Part shown: positions 50,346 through 61,837 of the stretch, piece after piece
Layout: every line of letters starts with the position of its first letter
How positions within the stretch are numbered: position 1 is the stretch's first letter
Source of the DNA: Chloroflexota bacterium
Lineage (GTDB): Bacteria > Chloroflexota > Dormibacteria > Aeolococcales > Aeolococcaceae
Length of the DNA: 64,000 bases
Assembly: GCA_005880985.1 (NCBI GenBank)
Contig: VBIQ01000010.1
Span: forward strand, 1-64,000
Reading direction: 5' to 3'
The notes under the pieces: model-generated
Told to the model about the DNA's origin: nothing
The model's input: only the letters and a program-made list of their open reading frames with translations
Database searches by the model: none
Translations under genes and position numbers: made by a program

Positions 50346-51275
50346 ATGCAGACCATCGCGCCGGGCATCCGGCAGCTCGACACCCTGATCGGGGGATGGA
50401 GCGGTGTCACCGCGGGATTCCTGATCGACGGACCGCAGCCCGCGCTGGTCGAGACCGGCGCGCGGAGCAGCGCCGACACGGTTGTCGCCGCTCTCGAAGC
50501 CGCCGGCGTCGGCCGCGCCGACCTGCGCTGGCTGGTGCTCACCCACATCCACCTCGATCACGCCGGCGCGGTCGGTGACCTCGCCCGTGCCTTCCCCGAG
50601 GCCACCGTGGTGGTGCACGAGCGCGGCGCCCGCCATCTCGCCGACCCGACCCGGCTGATCGACAGCGCCGCGCTGGTCTACGGGCCGCTTCTCGACGGAC
50701 TCTACGGTCGCATGCTCCCGGTGGCCGAGGACCGGCTGGTGGCCGCCGCCGACGGCCACCGCATCGACCTCGGCGGGGGACGCCATCTCCGTCTGGTCGA
50801 TTCGCCGGGACACGCCAAGCACCATCACGCGGTGCTCGACGAGCACACCGGCACCCTGCTGGTCGGCGATGCGGCCGGCGTTCGGCTCCCCGAGATGCGC
50901 CACCTGCGGCCGGCGGCGCCGCCTCCGGATTTCGACCTCGAGCAGGCCACCGCGAGCCTGCACCGCTTCGTCGAGCTGCGGCCGGAACGGGTGGTGCTGA
51001 CCCACTACGGCGAGGTCGGCGAACCCGAGGCGGTGCTGCGCGAGGCCGAGGCCATCCTCCACCAATGGGTGGCGGTGGCGGAGGCGGTGACCGCCCGGCA
51101 CGCCGCCGCCGGCGTCGAGGAGATCGCCGCCGCCCTCGCCGACGCCTTCCTCGATCCCGACGAGGACCTGCCGGACGCGGTGCGCGAGAAGGTGGAGACC
51201 CTCAACGGGGTGCACAGCAACGCCGCCGGCATCGCCCGGTACCTGCAGCGGCGCGCCCGCCCCCAGGCGTCCTGA
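50346..51275 (+). CDS. Metallo-beta-lactamase-fold hydrolase
   Basis: The protein has 309 residues. The full metal motif THIHLDHAG is present, with later H in SPGHAKHHH, D in VGDAAG and H in LTHYG, so a binuclear zinc site is likely. About 85 helical C-terminal residues extend the core. Related proteins include glyoxalase II-type and lactonase enzymes; the substrate is unknown. Its stop overlaps the next start (TGATG). Confidence 0.88.
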   Translation: MQTIAPGIRQLDTLIGGWSGVTAGFLIDGPQPALVETGARSSADTVVAALEAAGVGRADLRWLVLTHIHLDHAGAVGDLARAFPEATVVVHERGARHLADPTRLIDSAALVYGPLLDGLYGRMLPVAEDRLVAAADGHRIDLGGGRHLRLVDSPGHAKHHHAVLDEHTGTLLVGDAAGVRLPEMRHLRPAAPPPDFDLEQATASLHRFVELRPERVVLTHYGEVGEPEAVLREAEAILHQWVAVAEAVTARHAAAGVEEIAAALADAFLDPDEDLPDAVREKVETLNGVHSNAAGIARYLQRRARPQAS

Positions 51276-52444
51276 TGGCCGAGGTCGACGAGGCCGAGCC
51301 ACGCGTCGAGGTGGCGCCGTCCCGGGTCGAGCAGGCGCCGCCGCCGCTCGCGGAGGCGCCGCCGGCGCCGGTCGCCGCCGGGCGGAGCCGCCCCCAGCTC
51401 CTCGCCGCCGTGGTGCTGAGCGCCTGTCTGGGCCTGATCGGAGGGGCGGCCGCTGCCTGGGGGATCTACCAGCGCCTCGGCCCGGCGCAGCGGGTGGTCC
51501 AGGTCGGCGGCCCCGGCGGGGGTTCGGGAACGGCTCCCGCGGTCGGCTCCCTGGTCGCCGACGTCGCTCCCGCGGTTGTCGAGGTGGTGACCCGCCCGGT
51601 CTCTGCCAGCGACCTGCTGGCACCGGCCCAGGGGTTCGCCAGCGGCTTCGTGGTCAGCGGCGACGGGCTGGTGGTGACCAGCGCCCACGCGGTGCAGGGG
51701 GCCACCCGGCTTCGCATCGCCCTCAACGACGGCCGGGTGGCCAACGCCGTGATCGCCGGCAGGGACGTGGTCCACGGCATCGCGGTGCTCCGCGCCGTGG
51801 GCGTCAGCGGCCTCCCCACCCTGTCCTTCGGGTCGAGCCCGCCGCGCCCGGGCGACACCGCCATCGCGGTGGGGGCGCCGCCGTTCGGCGCGCCCAGCGT
51901 CAGCGCCGGGATCGTCAGCGCCACCAGTCGCACCCTCTCGCTGACCCTGGCCGGTACCGCCGTGCCGGTCCTCGACACGCTCTCCACCGATGCGGTCGCC
52001 GATCCCGCCGACGACGGCGCCCCGCTCCTCGACGGGGTGGGGCACGTCATCGGGGTGGTGGTCGTCGACCCGACCAACCCCGCGGCCGGCCTCCAGGCAC
52101 TCAGCGGGCGGGCGGCGAGCGCGCTGGTGGACGACATCACCCGCGGCAGCAGCTCCGAGGGCCTCCTCGGCCTGGAGACCGCCTATCTCGACCCTGCCAC
52201 CGCCGCCGTCGCCGGCCTGCCCGCCGGGGACGTGGTCGAGGCGGTCACCCCCGGGGGCCCGGCGGCGGCGGCAGGGGTGGTCACCGGTGACGTGGTGACC
52301 GCGGTGGACGGGACGCCGATCGACGCCACCCACCACCTCGACCCCGCCCTCGCCGGCACCACCGTGGGGCAGACGGTGTCGCTCACCGTGTTCCATGCCG
52401 GCAAGAGCGTGACGGTCACCCTCACCGCGGTGGCGGCGGGATAG
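51275..52444 (+). CDS. Membrane-anchored HtrA-like protein with PDZ domain, catalytically substituted
   Basis: The protein has 389 residues. A Pro/Ala-rich cytoplasmic start, one membrane helix (about 42-64), a trypsin-like domain (about 90-285) and a PDZ domain (290-389) match HtrA/DegP. The His is kept (TSAHAV, H138), but the Asp of the D-L-A-V-L motif is Gly (G169) and the Ser of GNSGGPL is Asp (PADDGAPL, D247). It should not cleave peptides and may act as a chaperone or scaffold. It overlaps the MBL gene by one base. Confidence 0.88.
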   Translation: MAEVDEAEPRVEVAPSRVEQAPPPLAEAPPAPVAAGRSRPQLLAAVVLSACLGLIGGAAAAWGIYQRLGPAQRVVQVGGPGGGSGTAPAVGSLVADVAPAVVEVVTRPVSASDLLAPAQGFASGFVVSGDGLVVTSAHAVQGATRLRIALNDGRVANAVIAGRDVVHGIAVLRAVGVSGLPTLSFGSSPPRPGDTAIAVGAPPFGAPSVSAGIVSATSRTLSLTLAGTAVPVLDTLSTDAVADPADDGAPLLDGVGHVIGVVVVDPTNPAAGLQALSGRAASALVDDITRGSSSEGLLGLETAYLDPATAAVAGLPAGDVVEAVTPGGPAAAAGVVTGDVVTAVDGTPIDATHHLDPALAGTTVGQTVSLTVFHAGKSVTVTLTAVAAG

Positions 52445-52447
52445 CAT
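52442..52447 (+). promoter_or_regulatory. -10 hexamer of leaderless gene at 52456
   Basis: TAGCAT overlaps the stop of the HtrA-like gene and is followed by eight bases and ATG 52456. Confidence 0.5.
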
Positions 52448-52455
52448 CCGATCCC

Positions 52456-53088
52456 ATGGAGCTCACCTACATCGGGCTCTCCTGCCTGCGCCTGCGGGGC
52501 CGCGACGTCCAGGTGGTCATCGATCCCATCCCCCAGGGCTCGGTCAGCGGGCTTCCCCGCCTGACCCCCGACGTCATCGTGCGCACCGAGGGCAGCATCG
52601 ATCCGGCCCTGCTCCGCCACCGCCAGGGCCAGCCCCAGGAGGTGGGCGGTCCGGGTGAGTACGAGCTCCGCGGAGTCAGCGTCTTCGGGATGGCGGTGGA
52701 CGGGACGACGGTGATGCGTGTTGAGGTGGACGACGTTCGGGTCGCCTCGCTGGGGCGCCTGCGCCGCCAGCTGAGCGAGGACGAGATCGACGCTCTCGGA
52801 CACGTCGACGTCCTCGCCGTCCCGGTCGGAGGCGGCGACGCCCTGGGCGCAAGCGACGCGACGCGCTTGGTGAATGCCGTCGAGCCGGCCATCGTCGTTC
52901 CGGTCCGCTACCACGTCGCCGGCCTGCCCGGCGAGTACGACGGCGTCGAGAAGTTCGCCAAGGAGATGGGCCTGTCCGAGGGCTGGGCGCCTCAGGCCAA
53001 GCTCAACCTCACCGGCGGCGCCGGCGCCTCCGACGAGCCCCGGGTGGTGATCCTCGAGGCACGCGCGGCGGCAGCGGCGGGCACGTAG
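52456..53088 (+). CDS. MBL-fold protein of the UlaG/COG2220 type, metal ligands missing
   Basis: The protein has 210 residues. The start ELTYIGLSCLRLRGRDVQVVIDP matches the UlaG-like branch (where L-G-H-S is usual), with GPGEYELRGVSVFG. The H-x-H-x-D-H stretch is replaced by VRTEGSIDPALL, and the first His reads Leu, so zinc binding looks lost. It may be a structural or ligand-binding relative. Function is unknown. Confidence 0.75.
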   Translation: MELTYIGLSCLRLRGRDVQVVIDPIPQGSVSGLPRLTPDVIVRTEGSIDPALLRHRQGQPQEVGGPGEYELRGVSVFGMAVDGTTVMRVEVDDVRVASLGRLRRQLSEDEIDALGHVDVLAVPVGGGDALGASDATRLVNAVEPAIVVPVRYHVAGLPGEYDGVEKFAKEMGLSEGWAPQAKLNLTGGAGASDEPRVVILEARAAAAAGT

Positions 53089-53115
53089 CGAGCGACCGAA
53101 GAGGCGAACAGATGA

Positions 53116-54906
<1,791 letters not shown>

Positions 54907-54962
54907 GCGGGGGCGGCCACCGGGCGTCCGCGGTTCCCGGAGCAGGCGCTCTCACGTATCGG

Positions 54963-55092
54963 CGCGGGCGGTCGCGGGACATTCGCTGCGCTCACCCGCC
55001 GTTCTGACGCCTTTGGCGTCAGCCGGCTGCGCTCGGCTCGCTCGGCTCGCCTGCGCGACGGTTCGCTCCGCGAACGTCCCGCGCCCGACCGC
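54963..55092 (-). repeat. Intergenic hairpin repeat, copy C (reverse)
   Basis: The reverse complement matches copy D nearly base for base over about 105 bp. Inverted ends pair (54974-54986 with 55070-55082, 12 of 13). The inner hairpin is CTGACGCC-TTT-GGCGTCAG. It fills most of the gap after pyrG, left of the FkbM gene. Confidence 0.85.
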
Positions 55093-55187
55093 TCTCGTGA
55101 GGTGCGGGTCGGCTGCGCGACGATCGCGCCGCGGATGCGCCGGTCCGCCCGTCGTTGAGGCGACCCAGGACGTCGACGTGGGTGGGA

Positions 55188-55193
55188 TAGCAT
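55188..55193 (+). promoter_or_regulatory. -10 hexamer of leaderless FkbM-type gene
   Basis: TAGCAT is followed by ten bases and ATG 55204. Confidence 0.4.
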
Positions 55194-55203
55194 CGTGCTG
55201 CGC

Positions 55204-55962
55204 ATGCGAGACGAGGCCAGACGAGCGCTCGATGGAGTGGGCCTGGGGCGACCGGCGCGGTGGGTGTGGGGGAGACGGCCGGCGGCGGCAGCCCGTCGGC
55301 GCTTCGCGGCCTGGCTGGAAGAGGCCGACCGCCGCGACAACGAGCGCATGCGGCTGGTGATCGCGGCGACTGTGAATGAATCCTCCAACTGCGTCGATAT
55401 CGGTGCCGCGACCGGCGACCTGCTGGCGGATATCGTGCGACTCGCTCCCCGCGGGCATCACATCGCCTACGAGCCGCTCCCCGGGTTCTTCGCGGCGCTG
55501 GGCGAGCGGTTCCCGCAGGTGGACGCGCGCAACGCCGCGGTCTCCGATACGGCTGGCGAAGCCGACTTCATGCACGTCAGCAACGCCCCCGGCTGGAGCG
55601 GGTTGAGAGCCTATGACATCCAGGTCGAGGCGAGGCTCGAGACGATCACCGTGCCCAGCGTCCGGCTCGACGACGACCTCCCCGCGGGCTACGTTCCGAC
55701 ACTGATCAAGATCGACGTCAACGGCGCTGAGGCCCTGACCGTGCGCGGCGCCGAGCGAACCATCGCAACGCACCGCCCGGTGGTGTTGTTCGAGCACGGC
55801 CAGGCCGCCGCCGCCTACGGAACCACGCCCAACGCCATGTTCGACCTGCTGTCACGCCGGTGTGGCCTGCGCATCTTCGACCTGCAGGGTCAGGGACCGT
55901 TCGACGCGGAGGAGTTCACCCTCGCCACCCGGACACGCTGGAACTTCATGGCCCGCCCCTGA
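55204..55962 (+). CDS. FkbM-family methyltransferase
   Basis: The protein has 252 residues from ATG 55204; GTG 55195 is in frame but only one base from the -10. A SAM-binding fold is shown by CVDIGAATGDL, YEPLPGFFAALGERF and the family block KIDVNGAEALTVRGAE. The family O-methylates sugars, lipids or secondary metabolites; the target is unknown. The gene lies alone between copies of the intergenic repeat in opposite orientations, unlike its housekeeping neighbours. Confidence 0.85.
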   Translation: MRDEARRALDGVGLGRPARWVWGRRPAAAARRRFAAWLEEADRRDNERMRLVIAATVNESSNCVDIGAATGDLLADIVRLAPRGHHIAYEPLPGFFAALGERFPQVDARNAAVSDTAGEADFMHVSNAPGWSGLRAYDIQVEARLETITVPSVRLDDDLPAGYVPTLIKIDVNGAEALTVRGAERTIATHRPVVLFEHGQAAAAYGTTPNAMFDLLSRRCGLRIFDLQGQGPFDAEEFTLATRTRWNFMARP

Positions 55963-55978
55963 CGCGACAACCGGTGGT

Positions 55979-56212
55979 CTGAGCGATCCGTCGCAAGCGA
56001 GTTCCGCCTGACGGAAGCGGGCGGACGCGGGATGTTTGCGGAGCGAACCGTCGCGCAGGCGAGCGGGCGAGCCGAGCGCAGCGGGCTGACGCCAAAGGCG
56101 TCAGAACCGCGGGTGAGCACAGCGAACGTCCCGTGGCCGCTCGCGTCCATGCGCAGGCGAGTCGCTCTTAGCGGACCCGCCTCGCGGGTGAGCGCAGCGA
56201 TGTCCCCTCCCC
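55979..56212 (+). repeat. Intergenic hairpin repeat, copy D (forward, nested)
   Basis: A full core (about 56028-56133) lies inside partial copies of its own ends (55981-56001 on the left and 56180-56207 on the right), as if one copy had inserted into another. The inner hairpin is CTGACGCC-AAA-GGCGTCAG. It fills the gap between the FkbM and GlpX-like genes. Confidence 0.8.
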
Positions 56213-56243
56213 GGCCGCGCCCAACGATGACGGCGAGCCAGCC

Positions 56244-57272
56244 TTAGCGGACCCGCCGCGCCTCCTCGCGCGGCAGCGCGACATGGTGCTTGGTGCTGAT
56301 CTCGCGGATGGTCCCGCTGCGCGCCCGCATCACCATGCTGTGCGTCTCCGCCCACCAGGAGTGGTAGAGCACGCCGCGCAGCAGACCACCGCCGGTGATC
56401 CCGGTCACCGCCATGCTGACGTCCTCGCCCGGGACCAGCTGCTCCATGCTCACCGCCGCCTCGGGGTCGAATCCCGCGGCGCGGATGGCCGCCGCCTCCT
56501 CCTCGTGGCGTACCCAGGGCCGGCACTGCAACTCACCGCCGAGACAGCGCAGCGCGCAGGTGGCGAGGATCGCTTCGGCGGTGCCGCCGGCACCGAGCAT
56601 CACGTCGATGCCGCTGCCGGTGACCGCGGCCATCATCGCTGCGCCGACGTCACCGTCGCTGATCAGAGCGACTCGCGCTCCCATCTCTCGCACCCTCTCC
56701 AGCAGAGCCTGGTGCCGGGGGCGGTCGAGCATCACCACGGTGAGGTCGGGAACGTGGACGTCCATGGCGAAGGCGACGCGCCGCAGGTTGTTCTCGGGAC
56801 TGTCGGTGATGTCGATCGAACCGCGGGCGGCGGGGCCGACGGCGATCTTGTGCATGTAGGCGACCGGCGGCGGCGCCAGGATCCCGCCCGGCTCGGCGGC
56901 GGCGGCGATGCTCAGCGCCTGCGTCAGTCCGCGCGCCACCAGGCTGATGCCGTCCACCGGGGTGACGGCGAGGTCGACCCGCTCGCGTCCGGCGCCGATG
57001 CGCCGTCCCGGTGAGACGAGGCTTCCGGTGCTGTCGGAGCCGATCACGATGTGACCGTCGAACGGCATGTCGGCCAGCGCCCGCTCCATCGCCAGCTGCG
57101 CCGCGTCGCGAGTCCCCGACTTGTCGCCGCGGCCGAGCCACCGGCCGACCGAGAGGGCGGCTGCCTCGGTGGCGCGCAGCAGCTCGAGCCCCCGGTTCGG
57201 CTGATGGCCGCCACGCGTGCGGGCTGGCGTGACGCGGGCTGCCGTGCTCATGCCGAGCGGCAAGTCTGGCAT
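56244..57272 (-). CDS. GlpX-like protein (class II fructose-1,6-bisphosphatase fold) with altered metal site
   Basis: The protein has 342 residues; ATG 57251 is an alternative start. The whole GlpX fold is recognisable: TEAAALSVGRWLGRGDK, RVDLAVTPVDG, KIAVGPAARGSIDI, ISDGDVGAAMM and VTGITGG. Compared with E. coli GlpX as I recall it, D33 reads R55, E57 of GEGEID reads S79, D85 of DPIEG reads T104 and E88 reads D107; only the E of the GGxxE motif is kept. Bisphosphatase activity is therefore doubtful. It is divergent from the radical SAM gene. Confidence 0.85.
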   Translation of the reverse strand: MPDLPLGMSTAARVTPARTRGGHQPNRGLELLRATEAAALSVGRWLGRGDKSGTRDAAQLAMERALADMPFDGHIVIGSDSTGSLVSPGRRIGAGRERVDLAVTPVDGISLVARGLTQALSIAAAAEPGGILAPPPVAYMHKIAVGPAARGSIDITDSPENNLRRVAFAMDVHVPDLTVVMLDRPRHQALLERVREMGARVALISDGDVGAAMMAAVTGSGIDVMLGAGGTAEAILATCALRCLGGELQCRPWVRHEEEAAAIRAAGFDPEAAVSMEQLVPGEDVSMAVTGITGGGLLRGVLYHSWWAETHSMVMRARSGTIREISTKHHVALPREEARRVR

Positions 57273-57298
57273 GGCCGGGCGGCGATCAGCGGGCCCGC

Positions 57299-57304
57299 TA
57301 TCCT
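57299..57304 (+). promoter_or_regulatory. -10 hexamer of leaderless radical SAM gene
   Basis: TATCCT is followed by six bases and ATG 57311. Only 38 bp separate this gene from the divergent GlpX-like gene. Confidence 0.55.
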
Positions 57305-57310
57305 CGCCGA

Positions 57311-58606
57311 ATGCGCGCCGTCATCGCCCGCTCGGGGGGCATTCTCGAGCTCGCCCCGAGCGCTCTGCGGCCCCTGGCGCGTTCCGGGGCCCACCTCGTC
57401 CCGCTCGGCGAGGGAGATCTGATCCCGCTGCCTGACGAGGCCTCGGTCGCCCACCTTCCCGGCCGGCGAGCGTTTGCCGCCGATGCCGAGGGCCAGCCGG
57501 TGAACATCGACGGTGGCGCCATGGCGGTGGCCGCGATCCTGCCCGTCGGCCACCTGCGCTGCCTTCTGCCGGCGTCGGAGCCGGAGCCCGGCGCACCCCG
57601 GCTGCCACTCTACGGCTACACCGCCGTCGCCGAGCATCGCGGCCGGCTGATGGCGGCCGCGGTGGCCACCGATGCCTTCGCCTGGTGGCGTCCCGCGGAG
57701 TACCGCCGCGCCGACCTGCCGGCGGCGGTGGCCGCCACGCGCGCCGCCCTGCCCGGCAACCGCGTCGTCGAACAGCTCGCGGCGTGCGCCCTCGAGCACA
57801 ACTGCTACACCGCTCAGAACACCTTCCACCGCCGCTACGAGGGGGCGCTGCCCGCTTCCCCCGCCTGCAACGCCGACTGCCTGGGGTGCATCTCGATGCA
57901 ACCCGACCCGGTGCCCACGCCGCAGCCGCGAATGAAATACGCGCCGACCGCGGAGGAGCTGGCCGAGCTCGCCGGCTACCACCTCGCCGGCGGTGACGCC
58001 CGCATCGTGTCCTTCGGGCAGGGCTGCGAGGGCGAGCCGCTCACCCGTGACGCCACCCTTGCCGAGGCGGTCGCCCGCATTCGTGCCCGCCATCCCGACG
58101 CCACCATCCACGTCAACACCAACGGCAGCCGGCCCGAGGCGCTGCGGCGGCTCATTGACGCGGGCTGCAACTCCGTCCGCGTCAGCGCCATCTCCTTCAC
58201 CGACCCGGTCTTCCGCGCCTATTACCGCCCGGTCGACTACGGGCTGGAGGAGGTGATCGCCTGCGGCGAGGTGATGGCCGAGGCCGGGGGCCAGGTCTGC
58301 CTGAATCTCTTGACCTTCCCCGGCCTCACCGACGTCCCCGAGGAGCTCGAGCGGACCGCCGCCGCCGGCCGGGCCATGGGGGTGCGCCAGGTGCAGTGGC
58401 GCTCGCTCAACGTCGACCACGACTGGCTGGTCCGGGTGATGCCGGAGCAGCCGCCCGCGATCGGGATGACCCGGGCGCTCCACTGGATGCGGAGGGAGCT
58501 TCCCGGGGTGGAGCATGGCAACTTCACCCGGCCCTGGCCGCCGGCAAGCCCAATTCAGTTTGCCGGCGATGCCGCCGCGGGTATCACCATGGGTGCCGAT
58601 GCCTGA
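57311..58606 (+). CDS. Radical SAM protein of unknown function
   Basis: The protein has 431 residues. The first 180 form a domain I do not recognise, with YGYTAVAEHRGRL and an AACALEHNCYTAQN block holding C159 and C165. The radical SAM cluster C186-x3-C190-x2-C193 (CNADCLGC) begins a barrel with FGQGCEGEPL and HVNTNG. Its two extra N-terminal Cys may bind a second cluster. It overlaps the M50 protease by eight bases, so the two are co-expressed. No substrate can be named. Confidence 0.85.
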   Translation: MRAVIARSGGILELAPSALRPLARSGAHLVPLGEGDLIPLPDEASVAHLPGRRAFAADAEGQPVNIDGGAMAVAAILPVGHLRCLLPASEPEPGAPRLPLYGYTAVAEHRGRLMAAAVATDAFAWWRPAEYRRADLPAAVAATRAALPGNRVVEQLAACALEHNCYTAQNTFHRRYEGALPASPACNADCLGCISMQPDPVPTPQPRMKYAPTAEELAELAGYHLAGGDARIVSFGQGCEGEPLTRDATLAEAVARIRARHPDATIHVNTNGSRPEALRRLIDAGCNSVRVSAISFTDPVFRAYYRPVDYGLEEVIACGEVMAEAGGQVCLNLLTFPGLTDVPEELERTAAAGRAMGVRQVQWRSLNVDHDWLVRVMPEQPPAIGMTRALHWMRRELPGVEHGNFTRPWPPASPIQFAGDAAAGITMGADA

Positions 58607-59513
58607 GCAGCCTTTCCAGCCCGTCTACCAGCCTGCCTATCGCCCGGAGTACCAGGCGCGCCTGCCGGTGCCCCAGAGCGATCCTGGCGGCTGGCAGCCC
58701 GCGTCCGCCCCGCAAGCGCGGCGGCGCGGCGGTCGCGGGGTGGCAGGAAGCCTGCTGACACTGGTCGCTGCTTTCGGCAAGTACGGCGTGGTGGTGCTCA
58801 AGGTCGGCAAGTTCGGTCCCACGCTGATCTCCATGGTTCTCAGCCTGGGAGCCCTGACCCTCTTCTACGGGCCCGCCTTTGGGGCGGGTCTGCTGGCGCT
58901 GATCGCGGTCCACGAGTCCGGGCACCTCCTCTTCGCCCGGCGCGAGGGGATCAGGGTCAGCGCGCCGATCTTCCTGGGACCGCTCGGGGCGGTGATCGGC
59001 CTCCGCCAACCGCCCAAGGACGCCCGCCAGGAGGCGGTCATCGCCATCGGCGGACCGGTGGTGGGAACCATGGGCGCCCTGGTCGCCTACCTGCTCGCCC
59101 AAGCGGCGCCGGCGGGGAGCTACGTCCACGGCTTGCTCGTCGGGCTGGCCTACGTCGGCTTTCTCATCAATCTCTTCAACCTGATCCCCCTCAGCCCGCT
59201 GGACGGGGGGCGGGTGGCCAGCGCGCTCAGCCGCTGGGCCAACGTCGCCGGCCTGGTGATCGTCGCCGGGCTGCTGGTCGCCTCCTTCGCCGCCGGGCTG
59301 TCCAACCCCTTCCTGGTGCTGATCTTCGCCCTCGGCGTGCTCGGCACCGTGCAGCGGTTCCGCCAGGCCCGTCGCAACCCCGAGTACCTCCAGGTGCCCG
59401 CCGCCACCAGGCTCTGGATCGGCGCCGCCTACGTCGCCATGCTGGGGATCACCGCGCTGGGAATGAGCATCGCCCACAGCCAGCTGGCGGTGCATGTCAC
59501 CACTCTGCAGTGA
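58599..59513 (+). CDS. M50-family (site-2 protease) membrane metalloprotease
   Basis: The protein has 304 residues. A Pro/Gln/Tyr-rich cytoplasmic start (about 45 residues) precedes several membrane helices with the zinc motif H-E-S-G-H and the later L-D-G-G. Site-2 proteases cut within membranes to release factors, or process sporulation and sigma regulators. It starts inside the last codons of the radical SAM gene. The target is unknown. Confidence 0.88.
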   Translation: MPEQPFQPVYQPAYRPEYQARLPVPQSDPGGWQPASAPQARRRGGRGVAGSLLTLVAAFGKYGVVVLKVGKFGPTLISMVLSLGALTLFYGPAFGAGLLALIAVHESGHLLFARREGIRVSAPIFLGPLGAVIGLRQPPKDARQEAVIAIGGPVVGTMGALVAYLLAQAAPAGSYVHGLLVGLAYVGFLINLFNLIPLSPLDGGRVASALSRWANVAGLVIVAGLLVASFAAGLSNPFLVLIFALGVLGTVQRFRQARRNPEYLQVPAATRLWIGAAYVAMLGITALGMSIAHSQLAVHVTTLQ

Positions 59514-59538
59514 TCCGGGCTGGCGCGATGACCCGTGT

Positions 59539-59544
59539 TATCCT
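59539..59544 (+). promoter_or_regulatory. -10 hexamer of the rpmE operon
   Basis: TATCCT precedes a short leader. The palindrome CGCCCGGCCGGGCG (59545-59558) follows directly and AAGGA (59569-59573) precedes ATG 59578. Confidence 0.4.
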
Positions 59545-59577
59545 CGCCCGGCCGGGCGAATTCGTTCCAAGGACACC

Positions 59578-59796
59578 ATGAAGACCGCAATCCATCCCGA
59601 GTACCACACCGACGCGGTGGTGCGTTGCCTCTGCGGCAACACCTTCACCACAGGCTCGACCCTGACCGAGCTCAAGACCGAGGTGTGCTCCGTCTGCCAT
59701 CCCTTCTTCACCGGGACACAGCGCATCGTCGACACCGGCGGGCAGGTCGAGCGCTTCCGTCGCCGCGCTCAGAAGAAGGCGTCCGGCAAGAGCTGA
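59578..59796 (+). CDS. rpmE: 50S ribosomal protein L31
   Basis: The protein has 72 residues, with the L31 core [22 protein letters not shown] and [10 protein letters not shown]. The Cys pairs make it the zinc-binding form. It leads the rpmE-DUF1385-prfA-prmC-tsaC-glyA group, an order shared by many Gram-positive-type bacteria. Confidence 0.97.
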   Translation: MKTAIHPEYHTDAVVRCLCGNTFTTGSTLTELKTEVCSVCHPFFTGTQRIVDTGGQVERFRRRAQKKASGKS

Positions 59797-59807
59797 GAGC
59801 GTCCGCC

Positions 59808-60725
59808 ATGGCGGTCGCGCGCGCCAAGAGGCCGGCCTTCTTCTACGGAGGCCAGGCGGTCGTCGAAGGCGTGCTGATGCGGGGCAAGCGCCACTACGCC
59901 GTCGCAGCGCGCAAGCGTGACGGGCGCATCGTGGTCATCCACGAGCCGCTGCGCTCGCGGGTGTACACCAGCCGCGTCTGGGCGCAGCCCTTCCTACGCG
60001 GGATCGCCGGCCTGGTGGAGATGATCCACCTCGGCATGCGGGCGCTCACCTGGTCGGCGAACATCCAGATGGAGGAGGCCGAGGTGCAGCTGTCGCCGGC
60101 GGCGATGCGCACCACCATGGCGATCTCCGCGGTGCTGGGGCTCTTCCTCTTCGTCGGCCTGCCCCTGCTCGCCGCCAGCGCACTCCATCGCGGCAGCCAG
60201 TCCGGCGCCTTCACCGCCATCGAGGGCGCGGCTCGCGCGGTGGTGCTGATCGGCTACCTGTTCCTGATCGGGATGGTGCCCAGTGTCCGCCGCCTCTTCC
60301 AGTATCACGGCGCCGAGCACAAGACCATCAACTGCTTCGAGTCCGGTGACCCCGTCGATGTCGAGCACATCCGCGCCGCCAGCCGGCTGCACCCGCGCTG
60401 CGGCACGGGCTTCCTGGTGGTCGTGGCCCTGGTCAGCATCATCGTCTTCGCGCCCCTGGGAAACCTGCCCTGGGTGGTGCTGGTGGCGTCGCGGGTGCTG
60501 CTGATCCCGGTGGTGGCGGCGATCGCGTACGAGGGCATCCGCCTGCTGGCGCGGATCCGCGACACCGCCCCCGGCCGCATCGCCCTGGTGCCGGTGCTGG
60601 CCACCCAGCGGTTGACCACGCGTGAGCCGGACGATTCGCAGATCGAGGTCGCCATCGCGGCGTTCACCGCGGCCCGTTCCGAGGAGACGGGCGAGCCCTT
60701 CTCGCCGCTCCCCCTCGCGTCTTAA
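59808..60725 (+). CDS. DUF1385-family membrane protein (YqhQ-like)
   Basis: The protein has 305 residues. It has the family start FFYGGQAVVEGVLMRGK, the YHGAEHKTINCFE block and four or so membrane helices. Biochemical function is unknown; in many genomes it lies between rpmE and prfA, as here. ATG 59808 is 11 bp after rpmE. Confidence 0.9.
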   Translation: MAVARAKRPAFFYGGQAVVEGVLMRGKRHYAVAARKRDGRIVVIHEPLRSRVYTSRVWAQPFLRGIAGLVEMIHLGMRALTWSANIQMEEAEVQLSPAAMRTTMAISAVLGLFLFVGLPLLAASALHRGSQSGAFTAIEGAARAVVLIGYLFLIGMVPSVRRLFQYHGAEHKTINCFESGDPVDVEHIRAASRLHPRCGTGFLVVVALVSIIVFAPLGNLPWVVLVASRVLLIPVVAAIAYEGIRLLARIRDTAPGRIALVPVLATQRLTTREPDDSQIEVAIAAFTAARSEETGEPFSPLPLAS

Positions 60726-60734
60726 GGCATCCTG

Positions 60735-61823
<1,089 letters not shown>

Positions 61824-61837
61824 CCGCCACCACCGTC

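Noticed and set aside
55979-56212. Small open frames within the intergenic repeats (for example 56032-56247)
   Set aside because: The same translation appears in several copies and both orientations of the repeat, so it reflects repeat sequence and not a protein.
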